Source: Rhizobium cauense
GTDB lineage: Bacteria > Pseudomonadota > Alphaproteobacteria > Rhizobiales > Rhizobiaceae
Assembly: GCF_019511525.1 (NCBI RefSeq)
Contig: NZ_JAEUAT010000021.1
Location: 62,001 to 126,000 of the forward strand
Length of the DNA: 64,000 nt
Direction of reading: 5' to 3'
The position numbers were made by a program, and so were the translations under genes. This document shows, piece by piece, positions 1 through 9,931 of the stretch. Every line of letters starts with the position of its first letter. The first letter of the stretch is position 1. The notes beneath the pieces are model-generated. The model made no database searches. It was not told the DNA's origin and worked only from the letters and a program-made list of their open reading frames with translations.

Positions 1-107
1 GCCTGAAGCGCGCTTGGCCAACGATCCTTGTAGGCATGACGTCCGATCGTGTCGGCGTCGTAGCCCCAGGTCAGCGAGTCACCATAGCAAAGAACGGTCT
101 TCGTCAT
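1..107 (-). CDS. SGNH/GDSL-type hydrolase (arylesterase-like), N-terminal fragment
   Basis: The first 35 codons of a gene that runs off the left edge. The translation starts MTKTVLCYGDSLTWGYD, and GDSLTWG is block I of the SGNH/GDSL esterase family with the nucleophilic serine at residue 11. The family hydrolyses esters and short acyl groups. It lies 3' of pdhC on the same strand, separated by only 19 bases, so it may be cotranscribed with the pdh operon. The substrate cannot be told from this fragment. Confidence 0.8.
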   Translation of the reverse strand, partial: MTKTVLCYGDSLTWGYDADTIGRHAYKDRWPSALQ

Positions 108-126
108 TTCCGCCTCCGCTCCGGTT

Positions 127-1467
127 TCAGACGAGCATGCCCATCGGATTTTCGATGTAGCCCTTGAACGCCTGCAGCAGCTCCGCGCCGAGCGCGCCGT
201 CGACGCAGCGATGGTCGGTCGACAGCGTGACGGTCATCACAGTTGCGACGGCCAGCTGACCATTCTTGACAACCGGGCGCTGCTCGCCTGCACCGACCGC
301 GAGGATCGTTGCATGCGGTGGGTTTATGACGGCTGCGAACTGCTTCACGCCCATCATGCCCATGTTGGAGACCGACGATGTACCACCCTGGTATTCTTCA
401 GGCTTCAGCTTGCGGTCCTTGGCGCGCTTGCCGAGGTCGCGCATCTCGTTGGAGATCGCCGACAAGGTCTTCTCCTCGGCCTTGCGGACGATCGGGGTGA
501 TCAGGCCACCAGGGATCGAGACGGCAACGCCGACATCGGCGTGCTTGTGCTTGACCATGTTGCTTTCGGTCCAGGAGACGTTCGCATCCGGAACATCGCG
601 CAGCGCCAGCGCCAGGGCCTTGATGACCATGTCGTTGACCGACAGCTTGTAGGCCGGTGCGCCATCCTTGCGGGGCGCCGCGTCGTTGAGCTGCGCACGC
701 AGAGACATCAGCGCATCGAGCTCGCAATCGACGGTGACGTAGAAGTGCGGCACGGTCTGCTTGGATTCGACCAGGCGCTTGGCGATGACCTTGCGCATGC
801 CGTCATGCGGCACGAGTTCGTAGGAACCTGGCTCGAAGAGCTTGAGAACGGCATCGTCAGAAGCGGGTTTCGCCACAGGGGCCGGAGCCTGAGCTGCGGC
901 CTGTGGCGCAGCTGCAGCCGGAGCTGCCTTGGCACCACCACCGGCAACGGCGGCTTCTACGTCGACTTTGACCACGCGGCCGTGCGGACCAGAGCCCGCA
1001 ATCGCGGACAGGTCGATTCCGGCTTCCTTGGCCAGCCGGCGTGCGAGCGGCGACGAGAATGTGCGATTGCCACCCGCCGGCGCGGCTGCAGGTGCCGCGG
1101 CCGGAACCGGTGCGGCGGCAGCCGGAGCCGGTGCTGCCGATGCTACTTCTGCCTTCGGGGCTTCAGCAGCCTTTGGCGCCGGGGCGGGAGAGCCTGCACC
1201 GCTTGCAGCGGCGGATACATCCTCACCATCGGCAGCAAGCACCGCGATCAGGGCATTGACCTTTACGCCTTCGGTGCCCGCAGGAACGACGATCTTGGCA
1301 ACAGTGCCTTCATCGACGGCTTCGACTTCCATCGTCGCCTTGTCGGTTTCGATTTCCGCAATGATGTCGCCCGACTTGACCGTGTCGCCTTCCTTGACGA
1401 GCCACTTGGCCAGATTGCCTTCTTCCATCGTCGGAGAGAGGGCAGGCATCGTGATGTTGATAGGCAT
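127..1467 (-). CDS. pdhC: Pyruvate dehydrogenase complex E2, dihydrolipoamide acetyltransferase
   Basis: E2 core of the pyruvate dehydrogenase complex: it takes the acetyl group from E1 on a swinging lipoyl arm and passes it to CoA. Of 446 residues, 1-80 form one lipoyl domain (lipoyl lysine K43 in ETDKATME), followed by an Ala/Pro linker (about 85-135), a peripheral-subunit-binding domain (about 137-173, with SGPHGRV) and the catalytic domain, ending with the HxxxDG active site (H419, D423). The start is 18 bases after pdhB. A second Ala/Pro linker at about 178-200 separates the binding and catalytic domains. Only one lipoyl domain is present here because E1-beta carries another. It is the last pdh gene of the operon; an lpdA (E3) gene is not in the window. 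Confidence 0.97.
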   Translation of the reverse strand: MPINITMPALSPTMEEGNLAKWLVKEGDTVKSGDIIAEIETDKATMEVEAVDEGTVAKIVVPAGTEGVKVNALIAVLAADGEDVSAAASGAGSPAPAPKAAEAPKAEVASAAPAPAAAAPVPAAAPAAAPAGGNRTFSSPLARRLAKEAGIDLSAIAGSGPHGRVVKVDVEAAVAGGGAKAAPAAAAPQAAAQAPAPVAKPASDDAVLKLFEPGSYELVPHDGMRKVIAKRLVESKQTVPHFYVTVDCELDALMSLRAQLNDAAPRKDGAPAYKLSVNDMVIKALALALRDVPDANVSWTESNMVKHKHADVGVAVSIPGGLITPIVRKAEEKTLSAISNEMRDLGKRAKDRKLKPEEYQGGTSSVSNMGMMGVKQFAAVINPPHATILAVGAGEQRPVVKNGQLAVATVMTVTLSTDHRCVDGALGAELLQAFKGYIENPMGMLV

Positions 1468-1485
1468 CGAAATACCCTCCCCTTG

Positions 1486-2865
<1,380 letters not shown>

Positions 2866-2882
2866 GGGTCGTCCCTCCCCGA

Positions 2883-3929
2883 TTAGAGCAGAATGTCAGT
2901 GTAGAGCTCGGACGCATCCGGCTCCGGATCGGACTGGGCGAAGTCGGCACTGTCGGCAACGACATCGCGGACATCCTTGTCGATCGCCTTCAGATCGTCT
3001 TCCGAAGCCCAACCCTTCTCAACGAGGCGCGCACGCACCTGCTCGATCGGATCCTGCTCGGAGCGCATCTTCTGCACTTCTTCCTTCGTGCGGTACTTCG
3101 CCGGGTCGGACATCGAGTGGCCGCGATAGCGGTAGGTCAGCATCTCGAGGATGATCGGCCCCTTGCCGGAGCGGCAATGCTCAAGCGCTTCGTCAGCAGC
3201 GGCCTTGACCGCGCGGACATCCATGCCGTCGACCTGAACGCCGGGAATGCCGAAGCCTGAACCACGGAGCGAATAATTCGACTGCGCGGTCGCGCGGGCG
3301 GTCGACGTACCCATGGCGTAACGGTTGTTCTCGACGATGTAGATGATCGGCAGCTTCCAGAGAGCAGCCATGTTAAAGCTCTCGTAGACCTGGCCCTGGT
3401 TTGCAGCGCCGTCACCGAAGTAGGCCACTGCCACGCTATCATTGCCACGATACTTGTTCGCGAAGGCAAGACCCGTTCCGAGCGAGACCTGCGCACCGAC
3501 GATGCCGTGACCGCCGTAGAAATGCTTCTCCTTGGAGAACATGTGCATCGAGCCGCCCTTGCCGCGCGAATAACCGCCGCGGCGGCCGGTCAGCTCGGCC
3601 ATGACGCCACGTGCGCTCATGCCAGTTGCCAGCATATGGCCGTGATCGCGATAGGCGGTGATGACCTGATCACCTTCCTTCTGCGCCATCTGCATACCGA
3701 CGACGACAGCTTCCTGGCCGATATAGAGGTGACAGAAACCGCCAATGAAGCCCATGCCGTAAAGCTGGCCAGCCTTTTCCTCGAAGCGGCGGATCAGCAG
3801 CATCTCGCGATAGGCGCTAAGCTCTTGATCGCGCGTGAAATCGGCAACAGGACCACCATTGGATGCCTTGTTTGCCGGCTTTGCGCTAGTTTTACGGCTG
3901 GAAACGGTCGCGTTTTTTCGCGGCGCCAT
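2883..3929 (-). CDS. pdhA: Pyruvate dehydrogenase E1 component, alpha subunit
   Basis: Alpha subunit of E1, forming an alpha2beta2 heterotetramer with PdhB in the cytoplasm. The thiamine-diphosphate motif runs from GDGAANQG (residues 172-179) to the closing NN at 201-202, and the RYRGHSMSDP segment in the C-terminal half is typical of E1-alpha. Its 348 residues are normal; the first 28 are a Lys/Ser/Ala-rich tail as in other rhizobial PdhA. It is the first pdh gene, so the promoter should lie in the 146 bases upstream, before the FtsB-like gene. Confidence 0.97.
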   Translation of the reverse strand: MAPRKNATVSSRKTSAKPANKASNGGPVADFTRDQELSAYREMLLIRRFEEKAGQLYGMGFIGGFCHLYIGQEAVVVGMQMAQKEGDQVITAYRDHGHMLATGMSARGVMAELTGRRGGYSRGKGGSMHMFSKEKHFYGGHGIVGAQVSLGTGLAFANKYRGNDSVAVAYFGDGAANQGQVYESFNMAALWKLPIIYIVENNRYAMGTSTARATAQSNYSLRGSGFGIPGVQVDGMDVRAVKAAADEALEHCRSGKGPIILEMLTYRYRGHSMSDPAKYRTKEEVQKMRSEQDPIEQVRARLVEKGWASEDDLKAIDKDVRDVVADSADFAQSDPEPDASELYTDILL

Positions 3930-4059
3930 TCAACCCTCCCTATGGGTTTGTCGGTTCTTTGGTGGCGCGTACCATAGGGAAGAAATTTGGCCACAGCAAT
4001 GCCATAAATGCATGGCTCATATTCACCAGTAAGATACTGATAAATAACACTTTATCTCG

Positions 4060-4080
4060 ATTAACTTGATTTCAGTTAAT
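4060..4080. repeat. 7-bp inverted repeat overlapping the ftsB-like stop, upstream of pdhA
   Basis: ATTAACT (4060-4066) and AGTTAAT (4074-4080) are perfect inverted copies separated by 7 bases. The right arm contains the stop codon of the FtsB-like gene (4076-4078). The surrounding 130 bases are markedly AT-rich and precede pdhA on the minus strand. It could be a regulator site for pdhA or a weak transcript end; I cannot assign a factor. Confidence 0.35.
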
Positions 4081-4396
4081 TGGAATAGTGATTGAATATG
4101 ACGATCTCGTCGGCGCGAGAAACATTCAGCTGAAGACGCGCTTTCTCGTCCAGCATATCCTTGTCCATCGAACCGTCGCTCAGCAGCGCGACCTGCTTTT
4201 CAAGATGCTCGCGCTTGCTTTTCAGAACCGCCAACTCCCTCTCGCGTGCTATCCGCTGACGCTCGAAGCCCTCGGTTGCCCGCAGGCCGTAATCGCCATG
4301 GATGCAATGATAGCCGAAGTAGGAAAGAAACGCGACCGTCATGGCGGGAACCACGAAACGACCGATCTTTTTCTTCTTGTGATGCTTTGTCCACAT
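4076..4396 (-). CDS. Septum formation initiator family protein (FtsB/DivIC-like)
   Basis: A 106-residue bitopic membrane protein: a short Lys/His-rich cytoplasmic N-terminus (residues 1-13), one transmembrane segment (about 15-32) and a periplasmic coiled coil (about 42-75, heptads through RERELAVLKSKREHLEKQ). This is the architecture of FtsB/DivIC, which links FtsL and FtsQ in the divisome and helps activate septal peptidoglycan synthesis. The C-terminal segment DEKARLQLNVSRADEIVIF matches the family pattern. It lies between eno and pdhA, on the same strand as both, a position I recall from other alphaproteobacteria. Confidence 0.88.
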   Translation of the reverse strand: MWTKHHKKKKIGRFVVPAMTVAFLSYFGYHCIHGDYGLRATEGFERQRIARERELAVLKSKREHLEKQVALLSDGSMDKDMLDEKARLQLNVSRADEIVIFNHYSN

Positions 4397-4482
4397 ACCG
4401 CACGCTCGAACGCATTACCTTGATACGCTCAAGACTACAGGGCAGAGATTAACTGTCCGTTGACCATGAAAAATCAGGCACG

Positions 4483-4512
4483 AAAAAACCCGCGCCCTTG
4501 GGGACGCGGGTC
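4483..4512 (-). terminator. Rho-independent terminator of eno
   Basis: Read on the minus strand, ACCCGCG plus TCCCC pairs with GGGCGCGGGT around a short AAG-containing loop and is followed by six T residues. It sits 24 bases past the eno stop codon, so it separates eno from the FtsB-like/pdh genes. Confidence 0.88.
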
Positions 4513-4535
4513 CGATTTACTGAAATCAGAGGCGA

Positions 4536-5810
4536 TCAACCGCGGATGATCGAACGGCCGGCATAGCGAGCCTGCGGGCCAAGGCCCTCTTCGATGCGGA
4601 TCAGCTGGTTGTACTTGGCCAGGCGATCCGAGCGCGACAGCGAGCCCGTCTTGATCTGACCGCAGTTGGTGGCAACTGCGAGGTCAGCGATCGTTGAATC
4701 TTCGGTTTCACCGGAACGGTGCGACATGACGGCGGTGTAGGCTGCCTTGTGCGCGGTGTTGACGGCATCGAGCGTTTCCGTCAGCGAGCCGATCTGGTTG
4801 ACCTTGATAAGGATCGAGTTGGCAACGCCCATCTTGATACCGTCGCGCAGACGAGCCGAGTTGGTGACGAACAAATCGTCGCCAACCAGCTGAACCTTCT
4901 TGCCGGCGAGATCGGTCAGCGCCTTCCAGCCGTCCCAATCGTCTTCAGCCATGCCGTCTTCGATCGAGATGATCGGGTACTGAGCTGCAAGCTGAGCAAG
5001 GTACTCGGCCATCGCGCCCGGCTCCAGCGTGCGACCTTCGCCTTCGAGCACGTACTTGCCGTCCTTGAAGAATTCGGTCGAAGCGCAATCGAGGCCGAGG
5101 CAGATGTCGTCACCAGGCTTGTAACCGGCCTTCTCGATCGACTTCATGATGAAGTCGAGGGCCTCAGGCGCGCTCTTCAGACCAGGCGCAAAGCCACCTT
5201 CGTCACCGACGTTGGTGTTGTGACCCTGAGCCGAAAGCTCCTTCTTGAGGACGTGGAAGACTTCCGAACCCATGCGAACGGCTTCGCGGATGGAATCGGC
5301 GCCAACCGGAAGGATCATGAATTCCTGGAAATCGATCGGGTTGTCGGCATGCGCGCCGCCGTTGATGATGTTCATCATCGGAACCGGCAGCAGGTGGGCG
5401 CTGGCACCGCCGACGTAACGGTAGAGCGGCAAACCGGCAGCCTGGGCAGCAGCCTTTGCAACGGCCAGCGAGACGCCGAGGATGGCGTTGGCGCCGAGGC
5501 GGGACTTGTTCGGCGTGCCGTCCAGCTCGATCATGATGTTGTCGATCTGGATCTGGTTTTCGGCATCGATGCCGCCGATCGCGTCGAAGATTTCGGTGTT
5601 GGCGGCTTCGACAGCCTTTTCAACGCCCTTGCCGAGATAGCGCTTGCCGCCATCGCGCACTTCGACGGCTTCGTGAGCACCGGTAGAAGCGCCCGACGGC
5701 ACCGCCGCACGGCCCATGCTGCCGTCTTCGAGATAGACATCGACTTCGACGGTCGGATTGCCACGGCTGTCGAGAATCTCGCGGGCGATAATGTCGGTAA
5801 TTGCAGTCAT
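4536..5810 (-). CDS. eno: Enolase (phosphopyruvate hydratase)
   Basis: Converts 2-phosphoglycerate to phosphoenolpyruvate in glycolysis/gluconeogenesis. The 424 residues are the usual bacterial length and align end to end with the family: ILDSRGNPTVEVD near the N-terminus, GDEGGFAP in the middle, the metal/substrate loop SIEDGMAEDDWDGW, the catalytic-lysine strand ILIKVNQIGSLTET and the SHRSGETED signature. The ATG is the only start that fits. The gene has its own terminator downstream and a roughly 400-base promoter region upstream shared with a divergent chemoreceptor gene. Confidence 0.98.
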   Translation of the reverse strand: MTAITDIIAREILDSRGNPTVEVDVYLEDGSMGRAAVPSGASTGAHEAVEVRDGGKRYLGKGVEKAVEAANTEIFDAIGGIDAENQIQIDNIMIELDGTPNKSRLGANAILGVSLAVAKAAAQAAGLPLYRYVGGASAHLLPVPMMNIINGGAHADNPIDFQEFMILPVGADSIREAVRMGSEVFHVLKKELSAQGHNTNVGDEGGFAPGLKSAPEALDFIMKSIEKAGYKPGDDICLGLDCASTEFFKDGKYVLEGEGRTLEPGAMAEYLAQLAAQYPIISIEDGMAEDDWDGWKALTDLAGKKVQLVGDDLFVTNSARLRDGIKMGVANSILIKVNQIGSLTETLDAVNTAHKAAYTAVMSHRSGETEDSTIADLAVATNCGQIKTGSLSRSDRLAKYNQLIRIEEGLGPQARYAGRSIIRG

Positions 5811-6208
5811 CGGTTCTTCCTGCTCGGTGGGTGATAACGTTGGAAGCCTGTTTAATCAAAGGCACGCAAATTACAATGCCACACTGATACGACTTGGCAC
5901 GTCACGGCCCTATAGCGCGAATATGTCAGGCTTTTGAAGAGAGCCCCATCGCCGATCGGCGATCAGTGCACTTTAGCGCTTCAAAACTTCAAGTTTTGGA
6001 AATAGCGAATTCACGTCACAAACGGTTGTAAATTTATCGGCCAGTAACAAATCGAATCTATAGTTAATACTCGGTAGGGAAGTAACGCCCGTCTCCGGCG
6101 GGCGTTATTGCATGATGCGTTCCTTACACGGCCTGAAACCGGCCACTCGAAATCTCAAAATAATTTCAAAAAACACGTTGTTCGCTGTCACACTTTATGG
6201 GGCATACG
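5811..6208. promoter_or_regulatory. Divergent intergenic region of eno and the chemoreceptor gene, with hairpins
   Basis: A 398-base stretch without a gene that must hold the promoters of eno (minus) and the chemoreceptor (plus). Two symmetric elements are visible: a perfect AT-rich palindrome, CAAAACTT C AAGTTTTG, near 5983-5999, and a GC hairpin AACGCCCG / CGGGCGTT (6084-6091 and 6099-6106) about 100 bases before the chemoreceptor start. The hairpin has no T-run, so a terminator role is doubtful. No coding potential was seen. Confidence 0.5.
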
Positions 6209-8050
6209 ATGAAGCTCAATATTGCACGAAGCCTTGCCATCTTTGCGGTGATCGTTGCCACCGGACTGGTCGCTTCTATCGGCATACAGAATTACGCCTT
6301 CAACAAGCTGCGGGTGAACGGAGAAATGTACCGGCAGATCATCTACGGCAAGGACCTGGTGGCGGATATTCTGCCCCCACCTCTCTACGTGGTCGAATCC
6401 TACATGCTTGCGCTTGAAGCGGTGCAGCGCCCGGAGGTCGCCGGAAAGAACATCGACCGTATTCAGAACGTGCTGAAACCCGCCTACGAGGATCGCCGCA
6501 AGTACTGGCAGGAAACCGCACTCAGCGCCGACCTCAAGGAAAAGCTTCTGAATGACGTCCTCGTCAAAGGCGATTCCTTCTGGAACGTAATGCAGGATGA
6601 GCTTGCCCCCGCCATCCTCAACCACAATGCCGCGACCATCCAGACATCCTTCGAGAAGCTTGCGACGAACTTTCATATCCACGAAACTGCAGTCAACCAG
6701 CTCGTTGATATGGCGAATGCCTTCCTGGCCAAGGCGGAAAAAGACGCGGCCGAACAGACGAACATCCTCTCGGCCATCACGATTGCATCCGCCGCCATTT
6801 CGCTTTGCCTGCTTCTCGGTGGTCTCTACGCCTTCCGCCGGCGCGCCATCGTGCCGCTTTCGGCGATGCGCGACTATATGGCGATCCTGGCCGGTGGCGA
6901 CTATTCCAAGGACGTCCCCTTCAGCCGCCGCACCGATGAGATTGGCGAAATGGCGCGTGCCGTCACTGTGTTTCGCCAGTCGGCGCAAGAGCGGAACAAT
7001 ATTCGCGAGCGGCAAGATGCCGAGCGGCAGGCTCAAAGCAAGCGCGACGCGGCGCTTGCCTCCGCCAGAGCCGACGAAGATGCCAGCCGCGAACGGGTCA
7101 TTGTGAGCCTCAGCCGTGGTCTGGAGCGCCTTTCCGGCGGCGACCTCACCGTCCAGCTCAATGAACCATTCGTGGCGGCCTACGAAGGACTGCGCGAGCA
7201 GTTCAATTCAAGTGTGGGCACGCTTTCCAGCACAATGAAGGACATCACGACCGCAACGAACGCAGTCGGAGGCGGCACCAGTGAAATCGCGGCGAGCACG
7301 GACAATCTGGCCCGGCGGACGGAACATCAGGCTGCCTCGCTGGAACAGGCAGCCTCGGCGCTCGACCAGATCACGGTTACCGTCAAGAACTCGTCTGAGC
7401 GAGCCAATGAAGCGAACGCGATGATGACGGCGACCAAGGAAAGCGCCAGCTATTCCGCGACCGTTGTGCATGAGGCGGTGGCTGCGATGGAGAAGATCGA
7501 GGCATCGTCCGCGCAGATTGGCGAGATCATCAACGTCATTGATGAAATCGCCTTCCAGACCAACCTGCTTGCACTCAATGCCGGTGTGGAAGCTGCGCGT
7601 GCGGGTGAGGCTGGGAAGGGTTTTGCCGTCGTCGCGCAGGAAGTGCGCGACCTTGCCGGCCGGTCCGCCAATCTGGCGAAGGAAATCAAGCAGTTGATCG
7701 ATACGTCCTCGAGTCAGGTTTCAACCGGCGTTGCGCTGGTGAACCGCACGGGCGAGGCCCTCACCCATATCGATCAGCAGGTTCTGAAGGTTACGGCGCT
7801 GATCGAGGCGATCGTACGCTCCTCCGCCGAACAGACCACTGCGCTCGTTGAGGTCAATGCCGCCGTCAATACCATGGACAGCGTCACGCAACAGAATGCA
7901 GCAATGGCCGAGGAGACGAGTGCGGCCTGCCGAGCACTTGGCGAGGAGGCGGTGCACCTCAATCAGCTACTCTCCCGCTTCCGTCTCGAAGGCACGACGA
8001 CGTCCACGGCATCCGCATATTCCGCAAAAAGGATGGCGCTCGCCAGCTGA
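6209..8050 (+). CDS. Methyl-accepting chemotaxis protein
   Basis: A transmembrane chemoreceptor of 613 residues. TM1 is at about 4-24, a periplasmic helical sensor region follows to about 178, TM2 is at about 180-205, then a HAMP domain (RAIVPLSAMRDYMAILAGGD) and a second HAMP-like segment (LSRGLERLSGGDLTVQL). The signalling domain carries the conserved hairpin tip IDEIAFQTNLLALNAGVEAARAGE (within about 438-465). No C-terminal receptor-tethering pentapeptide like NWETF is seen; the protein ends KRMALAS. I chose the second in-frame ATG (6209) because GGGG lies 6 bases upstream; 6197 is the alternative. The ligand is unknown. It sits alone between eno and kdsA, on the opposite strand. Confidence 0.95.
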   Translation: MKLNIARSLAIFAVIVATGLVASIGIQNYAFNKLRVNGEMYRQIIYGKDLVADILPPPLYVVESYMLALEAVQRPEVAGKNIDRIQNVLKPAYEDRRKYWQETALSADLKEKLLNDVLVKGDSFWNVMQDELAPAILNHNAATIQTSFEKLATNFHIHETAVNQLVDMANAFLAKAEKDAAEQTNILSAITIASAAISLCLLLGGLYAFRRRAIVPLSAMRDYMAILAGGDYSKDVPFSRRTDEIGEMARAVTVFRQSAQERNNIRERQDAERQAQSKRDAALASARADEDASRERVIVSLSRGLERLSGGDLTVQLNEPFVAAYEGLREQFNSSVGTLSSTMKDITTATNAVGGGTSEIAASTDNLARRTEHQAASLEQAASALDQITVTVKNSSERANEANAMMTATKESASYSATVVHEAVAAMEKIEASSAQIGEIINVIDEIAFQTNLLALNAGVEAARAGEAGKGFAVVAQEVRDLAGRSANLAKEIKQLIDTSSSQVSTGVALVNRTGEALTHIDQQVLKVTALIEAIVRSSAEQTTALVEVNAAVNTMDSVTQQNAAMAEETSAACRALGEEAVHLNQLLSRFRLEGTTTSTASAYSAKRMALAS

Positions 8051-8060
8051 TGGCGAGCGC
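8036..8060. terminator. Hairpin spanning the chemoreceptor stop codon, possible bidirectional terminator
   Basis: GCGCTCGCC (8036-8044) pairs perfectly with GGCGAGCGC (8052-8060) around a 7-base loop that includes the TGA stop. It lies between the convergent chemoreceptor and kdsA genes, which are only 19 bases apart. There is no good T-run, so termination is an inference from position. Confidence 0.45.
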
Positions 8061-8069
8061 TCCCTTCAT

Positions 8070-8915
8070 TCACGCCGCCTTGGCGATCGCGTCGAAGGCA
8101 AGCAGCCTTTCGAGAAGCCGCGGCATGTCCTTCAGGTAAACCATATTGGGGCCGTCCGAAGGCGCATTGTCCGGATCTTCGTGCGTTTCCACGAACACGC
8201 CAGCGACGCCGACTGCAACCGCCGCACGCGCAAGCGTTTCAACGAATTCGCGCTGCCCTCCACTCGATCCGCCCTGCCCGCCTGGCTGCTGTACCGAGTG
8301 CGTGGCGTCGAAGATCACCGGCGCGCCCATGGCCGCCATGATCGGCAGCGAACGCATGTCGGAAACCAGCGTGTTATAGCCGAACGAGGCGCCGCGTTCG
8401 CAAAGCAGGATGTTGGGATTTCCGCTGGAATTCAGCTTGTTGAGGACGTTCCTCATATCCCAGGGCGCGAGGAACTGCCCCTTCTTGACGTTGATGGTGC
8501 GGCCGGTATTCGCGGCAGCCACCAGCAGGTCGGTCTGGCGGCTGAGGAAGGCTGGAATCTGCAGGATGTCGACAACGGTCGCAACCTCGGCGCACTGCTC
8601 CTCGGTATGAATGTCCGTCAGCACGGGAAAGCCATATTCCGCCTTGAGATCCGAAAAGACTTCGAGCGCCTTTTCAAGGCCTATGCCGCGCTGTGCCGCG
8701 AGCGAGGTCCGGTTCGCCTTGTCGAAGGAGGACTTGTAGACCAGGCCGAGACCGAGCTTGTCGCAAAGTTCCTTCAGTACGCCAGCAACCATGAACGCAT
8801 GATCGCGGCTCTCCATCTGGCAGGGGCCGGCAATCAGTGACAGCTTGCCGGTATTGGAAAACGTCACGCGGCCGGCACCCTCGCCGACCACGACTTCGGA
8901 ATTTGTCTGGCTCAT
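8070..8915 (-). CDS. kdsA: 3-deoxy-D-manno-octulosonate 8-phosphate (KDO8P) synthase
   Basis: Condenses arabinose 5-phosphate with phosphoenolpyruvate to KDO 8-phosphate, the precursor of the KDO that links lipid A to the LPS core. The 281 residues carry the family blocks IAGPCQMESRDHA near the N-terminus, SSFDKANRTS, the TDIHTEEQC segment and the QLPG-like loop region near GGQGGSSGGQREFVE. Its ATG overlaps the stop of the upstream VOC-family gene by four bases (ATGA), so the two are translationally coupled. Its substrate PEP is the product of nearby enolase. Confidence 0.97.
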   Translation of the reverse strand: MSQTNSEVVVGEGAGRVTFSNTGKLSLIAGPCQMESRDHAFMVAGVLKELCDKLGLGLVYKSSFDKANRTSLAAQRGIGLEKALEVFSDLKAEYGFPVLTDIHTEEQCAEVATVVDILQIPAFLSRQTDLLVAAANTGRTINVKKGQFLAPWDMRNVLNKLNSSGNPNILLCERGASFGYNTLVSDMRSLPIMAAMGAPVIFDATHSVQQPGGQGGSSGGQREFVETLARAAVAVGVAGVFVETHEDPDNAPSDGPNMVYLKDMPRLLERLLAFDAIAKAA

Positions 8916-9796
8916 CGCTTCTCCTCAAAGGCAAAGAGCGCACCCTGCCCGGGTGCTGCCTTCACCAGAATTCGATTGTTCTTGCGCGTGTAGGTCATCC
9001 CGTTAGCAGCCAAATGCGCTTCTGTCACGGCGAGATCGCCGACCTTGAAGACGATGGCAATACCGCGCAAGCCGCGATCGATCGGGACTGTGGCAAGGTC
9101 GAAGTAGGCATCCAGCCCGTCGGGCGAGAGGATGCTGACCCTTGCGTTCGGGGTCGCAACACTCACGCCAAAGGCCTCGCTTACTACGCCCGCGCAATGC
9201 GCTGCCGCACGCACAAACGGTGCAAAGGCCGTTGGATCGGGCGAACTCAGAATTATCTCGGCAATCCCGCTGGTGCCATTTGCGTGCGTTTGCAACGCTT
9301 TTCGATCTGCCGGCAGTGCATTTACGCGTTGGCATGTGAAGAAAAAGAAATCGGGAGCCCGCAGATCAACCGCAAAGGCCAGCTTGAAGGCGGCGGTCGC
9401 CTCCGAACCATCGGGCATTTTCATCGGCCGCTCGAACTGCAGCATCTCGCCGCCATTGATCTTTTCCGAAAGAAACCGAGCGTGGTCGCGATCGGCATCC
9501 GCGGTCGCGAAGACAACCGCGGACAGACCGTTGTCACCGCACCGAAATCGAAAGGCGCGGTCGCGCGCTGTAAAGACATTGCCTTTCTTGGCCGAGGTCT
9601 CGTGCAACTCCACGCTGGCGACCCCCAGCGGCTCCAGATATGTTTCGTCGGCGAAGAAAATACAGGCATTCTCGGTTCCGAATGGGTGCCTGGCATCGGG
9701 AGCAACAGTAAATCCCAGCTTTCCCAAGCGCTCGCGCGCAAGTCGGATATTGGCGACAGGCAGCACGATATGATCCAGCGGATGTGCTTCGCTCAT
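8912..9796 (-). CDS. VOC-family (glyoxalase-like) protein upstream of kdsA
   Basis: A 294-residue protein with two vicinal-oxygen-chelate halves. The N-terminal half begins LDHIVLPVANIRLARERLGKLGFTV, a typical glyoxalase-fold beta-alpha unit; the second half starts near HANGTSGIAEIILSSPDP. The start was set at 9796 because AGGAG lies 7 bases upstream; an upstream in-frame start would run into the lexA promoter. It overlaps kdsA by four bases and so is probably its cotranscribed partner, but the reaction is unknown. It resembles the glyoxalase-like domain group (Glyoxalase_3) rather than a defined glyoxalase I. Confidence 0.8.
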   Translation of the reverse strand: MSEAHPLDHIVLPVANIRLARERLGKLGFTVAPDARHPFGTENACIFFADETYLEPLGVASVELHETSAKKGNVFTARDRAFRFRCGDNGLSAVVFATADADRDHARFLSEKINGGEMLQFERPMKMPDGSEATAAFKLAFAVDLRAPDFFFFTCQRVNALPADRKALQTHANGTSGIAEIILSSPDPTAFAPFVRAAAHCAGVVSEAFGVSVATPNARVSILSPDGLDAYFDLATVPIDRGLRGIAIVFKVGDLAVTEAHLAANGMTYTRKNNRILVKAAPGQGALFAFEEKR

Positions 9797-9931
9797 GTCA
9801 ATCTCCTGCGAATTGGCGAAGATGTGCGCCGGGCAAGGGGACAATGCAAGCCCCTTCGCTGCTTTCAATCAAATGCGTTGCAAAAACTGTGCAAGTTGCA
9901 GGCAAGTTTTACGAAAATTTAGGTACTTGCA

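Noticed and set aside
4060..4080. CtrA box upstream of pdhA (TTAA-N7-TTAA)
   Set aside because: The two TTAA units are 11 bases apart, not 7, so the consensus is not met.
4719..5834. A 371-codon plus-strand frame opposite eno
   Set aside because: Shadow of enolase; no start site, no recognisable domain.
6084..6106. Terminator of an unannotated small RNA before the chemoreceptor gene
   Set aside because: The stem is good, but no T-run follows on either strand.
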